A stretch of DNA of 40,640 bases. Origin: Pseudokineococcus marinus (GTDB lineage: Bacteria > Actinomycetota > Actinomycetes > Actinomycetales > Quadrisphaeraceae). Positions within the stretch are counted from its first letter, which is position 1. Every line of letters starts with the position of its first letter. Both the position numbers and the translations under genes were made by a program. The notes beneath the pieces were generated by a model, which saw only the letters and a program-made list of their open reading frames with translations, had not been told where the DNA came from and ran no database searches. The stretch spans positions 1 through 40,640 of the forward strand of contig NZ_JABEMA010000007.1 in assembly GCF_013004605.1 (NCBI RefSeq), given 5' to 3'. Positions 38,038 through 40,640 of the stretch are shown in pieces.

Positions 38038-40640
38038 ATGGGCACCGTGGAGACCACCGCGGCGAGCGACGGGGCGGCGACCCGCGCCGTCGCTCGGCCC
38101 TCCACCCTCGTGCTCCTCCTCGCGGCGCTCGTCGCCGCGTCCGTCCTCGGCCGCCTGACCCGCCCCGCGGACAGCGAGCTCTCGCTCGTCTGGCCCGCGG
38201 CGGGCGTGGCCGTCGTCGCCCTCGCCGTCCTGCGCGGCACGCGCTGCTACCTCCCCGGCGCCGTCGTCGTCGCGGGCGTCGTCGGCGTCGTCATCGCCGC
38301 CACCGGCATGCGCGTCGACCTGTCGCTCGTCCTCGGCGTGCTCAACGCCGCCCAGGCGCTCGCCGTCGTCGAGGTCTACGCGCGGCGGCCCGGGGGCGAC
38401 GGCGCCACCGGCCTCCGCAGGACCCGGGACCTCTGGTGGTTCGCGGCGGCCGCGGCCCTCGCGGCCGGGGCCGCCGGGGCGCTGCTGGCCCTGGCCGCCG
38501 TGGTGCTGGGCGCCACCGGCGACGTGGCCGGCGCCGCGACCACCGCGGCCCAGTACTGGGTGCGCCACCTCGTCAGCCTGGTCGTCGTCGTGCCGCTCGC
38601 CCTGCGCCTGCTGGCCCGCCCCCGGCCGCGGGAGCACACCGCCGCCGGACGGCGTGAGCGCGCCCTCATGGTCCTGGCCTTCGCGGCCAGCTACGCCGAC
38701 GTCTTCTGGTTCGCCACGGGCGACCTGCTCCCCTTCGCCCTGCTGCCCGTGAGCGTGTGGCACGCCCTGCGCCGCTCGACCACGGCCGTCGCCGGCCACG
38801 TCATCGTCTCCGCCGCGGTGGTGATCGCCGCGACGCTCCTGCGCTCGGGCCCCTTCGGCGACCTGCCGACGCCCGAGGCCGTCGTCCAGGCGCAGTGCTT
38901 CATCGCCGTCGTGGCGCTGCTGAGCCTCGTCCTCGCCCTCCACCGCGACGAGCGCGAGGACGCCCTCGCCGCGCACCGCCGCGAGCACGCCCTGCTCGAG
39001 GCGGTCTTCGCGGCCACCGGCACGGGCCTCGACGTCTACGACGCGGCGGGCCGGGCGGTCCGCCGCAACCCGGCCTCCGAGGCCCTCGTCGGTCCGGTCC
39101 CGGGACCGCTCGCCACCTGGTCGGAGCTCTTCCGCTTCTCCCGCCCCGACGGCAGCCCCCTGGACGCCGCTGAGCTCCCGGTCGCGCGGGCGCTCGCCGG
39201 GGAGAGCGTCGACGGCGTCGACGTGCGGGTCCAGCGCCCCGGTCGGGAGCCGGCGGTGCTGTCCGTGGCCGCGCGCCCCCTGCCGCCGGACGCCGACGGC
39301 GCGCCCACGGGCGCCGTCGCCGCGTACGTCGACGTGTCGGCCGCGCGCGAGGCCGCCGCCGAGCTCGCCCGTGCCCGCGACCTCCTGGCCGGCGTCCTCG
39401 ACGGCGCGACGGAGCAGTCGATCATCGGCGCCGACGCCGCCGGGCTCGTCACCGTCGTCAACGCGGGCGCCGAGCGGATGCTCGGGTGCGGGCGCGACCA
39501 GCTGCTCGGGCGCGCCCTCGTCGAGCTGCACGACGCCGACGAGCTCGCCCGGCGCACCCGGGCCCTCGCGCTGCCCGACGACGCGGCGCCGCTCGAGGCG
39601 CTCGTGTCCGTGGCCCGGAGCCGGCGGCACGAGACGCGGCGCTGGACCTACCGCCGCGCCGACGCCTCGACCCTGCAGGTCCAGCTCACGACCACCGCCG
39701 TGCGCGACGACGCCGGCACGCCCACGGGGTTCATCTGCGTGGCCACCGACGTCACGGGGCGCCTGGAGGCCGAGCGCCGGCTCGCCGACTCCGAGCAGCT
39801 GTTCCGCCTCGGGTTCGAGGTCGCGCCCTCCGCGATGCTCCTCGCGTCCCTCGACCCCGCCGCGCCGGGCCGCCTCCTGCGGGTCAACCGCTCGGCGTGC
39901 GCGCTGACCGGCCGCCACGAGGAGGACCTCCTCGGCCGCGACCTCCTCGACCTCCTGCACCCCGACGACCGGGACGGCCCGCTCCGCGACCTCCTCGCCG
40001 GCGCGGACGAGCGCGTGCGGTGCGAGCGGCGGGTGCTGCGCGCCGACGGCACGAGCCGCTGGGGGTCGGTGTCGGCCGCCGTCGTGCGCCCCGCGGCGGG
40101 CGACCCGTACGTGGTCTGCCTCGTCGAGGACGTCACGGCGCAGCGCGAGGCCGAGGAGCGGCTCTCCCACCAGGCGCGGCACGACGCGCTCACGGGCCTG
40201 CCCAACCGCCTGCTGCTGCGCGAGCGGCTCGAGGCCGTCGCGGGCGGCGGGGCGCGCGCGCTCGGCCTGCTCTACCTCGACCTCGACGGGTTTAAGGCCG
40301 TCAACGACGCCCACGGGCACCCCGCCGGCGACGAGCTGCTCCAGCACGTGGCCCGCCGGCTGCGCGGCTGCCTGGGCCCGGAGGACGTGGTGGCGCGGCT
40401 CGGCGGCGACGAGTTCGCCGCCCTCTGCTCCGCCGCCGGGCCGGCGCGCGACCTCGAGGACCTCGCCCGGCGCGTCGTCCAGGAGCTGGCGCGGCCCGTG
40501 CACCTCGAGGGCGCCGGCGTCCAGGTCGTCGTCGGCGCCAGCGTCGGCGTCCGCCCCGCCGGGGACGGCTCGCCGTCGTCGCCTCCACGCACCCGGCCCT
40601 CGCGGCCACCAGCGCCGATGACCTCGTCGCGCTCGCCGCC
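38038..40640 (+). CDS. MASE1-PAS-PAS-GGDEF signalling protein, partial, likely frameshifted near the end
   Basis: Runs past the window end; 867 codons seen. The N-terminal 295 residues are a MASE1 sensor with about eight membrane segments (SLVWPAAGVAVVALAVL). Two or three PAS-like domains follow (about 320-430, 445-570 and 575-700, with ALTGRHEEDLLGRDLLDLLHPDD), then a GGDEF domain (HDALTGLPNRLLLRERLE; LDLDGFKAVNDAHGHPAGDE; GGDEF at 789-793). The RxxD I-site is not seen (GPED there). ATG at 38038 has GAGGAG five bases upstream. After GASVGVRPAGDGSP the frame gives Ser/Pro/Arg nonsense, while from 40575 the next frame reads VVASTHPALAATSADDLVALAA, the expected GGDEF end, so about one base seems lost near 40570-40575. 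An EAL domain could follow beyond the window. Confidence 0.85.
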   Translation, partial: MGTVETTAASDGAATRAVARPSTLVLLLAALVAASVLGRLTRPADSELSLVWPAAGVAVVALAVLRGTRCYLPGAVVVAGVVGVVIAATGMRVDLSLVLGVLNAAQALAVVEVYARRPGGDGATGLRRTRDLWWFAAAAALAAGAAGALLALAAVVLGATGDVAGAATTAAQYWVRHLVSLVVVVPLALRLLARPRPREHTAAGRRERALMVLAFAASYADVFWFATGDLLPFALLPVSVWHALRRSTTAVAGHVIVSAAVVIAATLLRSGPFGDLPTPEAVVQAQCFIAVVALLSLVLALHRDEREDALAAHRREHALLEAVFAATGTGLDVYDAAGRAVRRNPASEALVGPVPGPLATWSELFRFSRPDGSPLDAAELPVARALAGESVDGVDVRVQRPGREPAVLSVAARPLPPDADGAPTGAVAAYVDVSAAREAAAELARARDLLAGVLDGATEQSIIGADAAGLVTVVNAGAERMLGCGRDQLLGRALVELHDADELARRTRALALPDDAAPLEALVSVARSRRHETRRWTYRRADASTLQVQLTTTAVRDDAGTPTGFICVATDVTGRLEAERRLADSEQLFRLGFEVAPSAMLLASLDPAAPGRLLRVNRSACALTGRHEEDLLGRDLLDLLHPDDRDGPLRDLLAGADERVRCERRVLRADGTSRWGSVSAAVVRPAAGDPYVVCLVEDVTAQREAEERLSHQARHDALTGLPNRLLLRERLEAVAGGGARALGLLYLDLDGFKAVNDAHGHPAGDELLQHVARRLRGCLGPEDVVARLGGDEFAALCSAAGPARDLEDLARRVVQELARPVHLEGAGVQVVVGASVGVRPAGDGSPSSPPRTRPSRPPAPMTSSRSP

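Noticed and set aside
36808-40503. A 1231-aa minus-strand open frame, and another of 1018 aa at 33755-36811
   Set aside because: Both lie opposite genes with clear catalytic motifs and have no recognisable domains of their own.

Overview
The window is very GC-rich, with strong G/C bias at third codon positions, frequent GTG starts and gene overlaps of the GTGA or ATGA type. The gene families present (Asp23/AmaP/DUF2273 operon, PRISE-type reductase, MASE1-PAS-GGDEF sensor, DUF2256 protein beside a photolyase-like protein) point to a free-living actinobacterium. The genus cannot be fixed from sequence alone; a Kineosporiales-like organism is a guess. No rRNA, tRNA, CRISPR array or insertion sequence was seen.

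Layout. 0.1-5.1 kb: PhoD-like phosphatase, DUF427 protein, DoxX membrane protein, pirin, and a PIN-domain RNase without a normal antitoxin. 5.2-8.2 kb: a large secreted GH106-like glycosidase on the minus strand with its own promoter and terminator. 8.4-11.6 kb: a tightly coupled molybdate operon (HTH-TOBE protein, modA, modB, modC) that ends inside a 50-bp palindrome. 11.6-15.1 kb: an MFS exporter, a cupin gene broken by an amber codon, a lower-GC two-gene cassette of unknown function (C2-like protein plus two-TM protein), and a decayed non-coding stretch. 15.1-22.2 kb: secreted M6 metalloprotease, two alpha/beta hydrolases, a TrmH/SpoU methyltransferase, a cardiolipin synthase-type PLD protein and an OsmC peroxidase.

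22.3-27.2 kb: a minus-strand envelope-stress operon: TetR regulator, Asp23, an Asp23-operon protein, DUF2273, a second Asp23, DUF6286, and last an AmaP domain fused in frame to a complete GntP gluconate permease. 27.4-30.8 kb: PRC-barrel-like protein, DUF2256/DUF3253 protein, a photolyase-like protein with its domains in reverse order, and a PRISE reductase. 30.9-37.9 kb: two GH13 glycosidases, a GGDEF protein, a flavin disulfide reductase-like protein and a membrane-anchored hydrolase. 38.0 kb to the end: a MASE1-PAS-GGDEF protein that runs off the window and appears frameshifted near its end.

Two patterns cut across the genes. First, many gene ends carry hairpins built from a few repeated modules (families A, B and C below) with no T-tract. 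Second, many starts lie 6-7 bases after an ANNNT-type -10 box with no ribosome binding site, suggesting widespread leaderless transcripts. The most unusual loci are the AmaP-GntP fusion, the domain-swapped photolyase-like gene and the 13.3-14.7 kb cassette.
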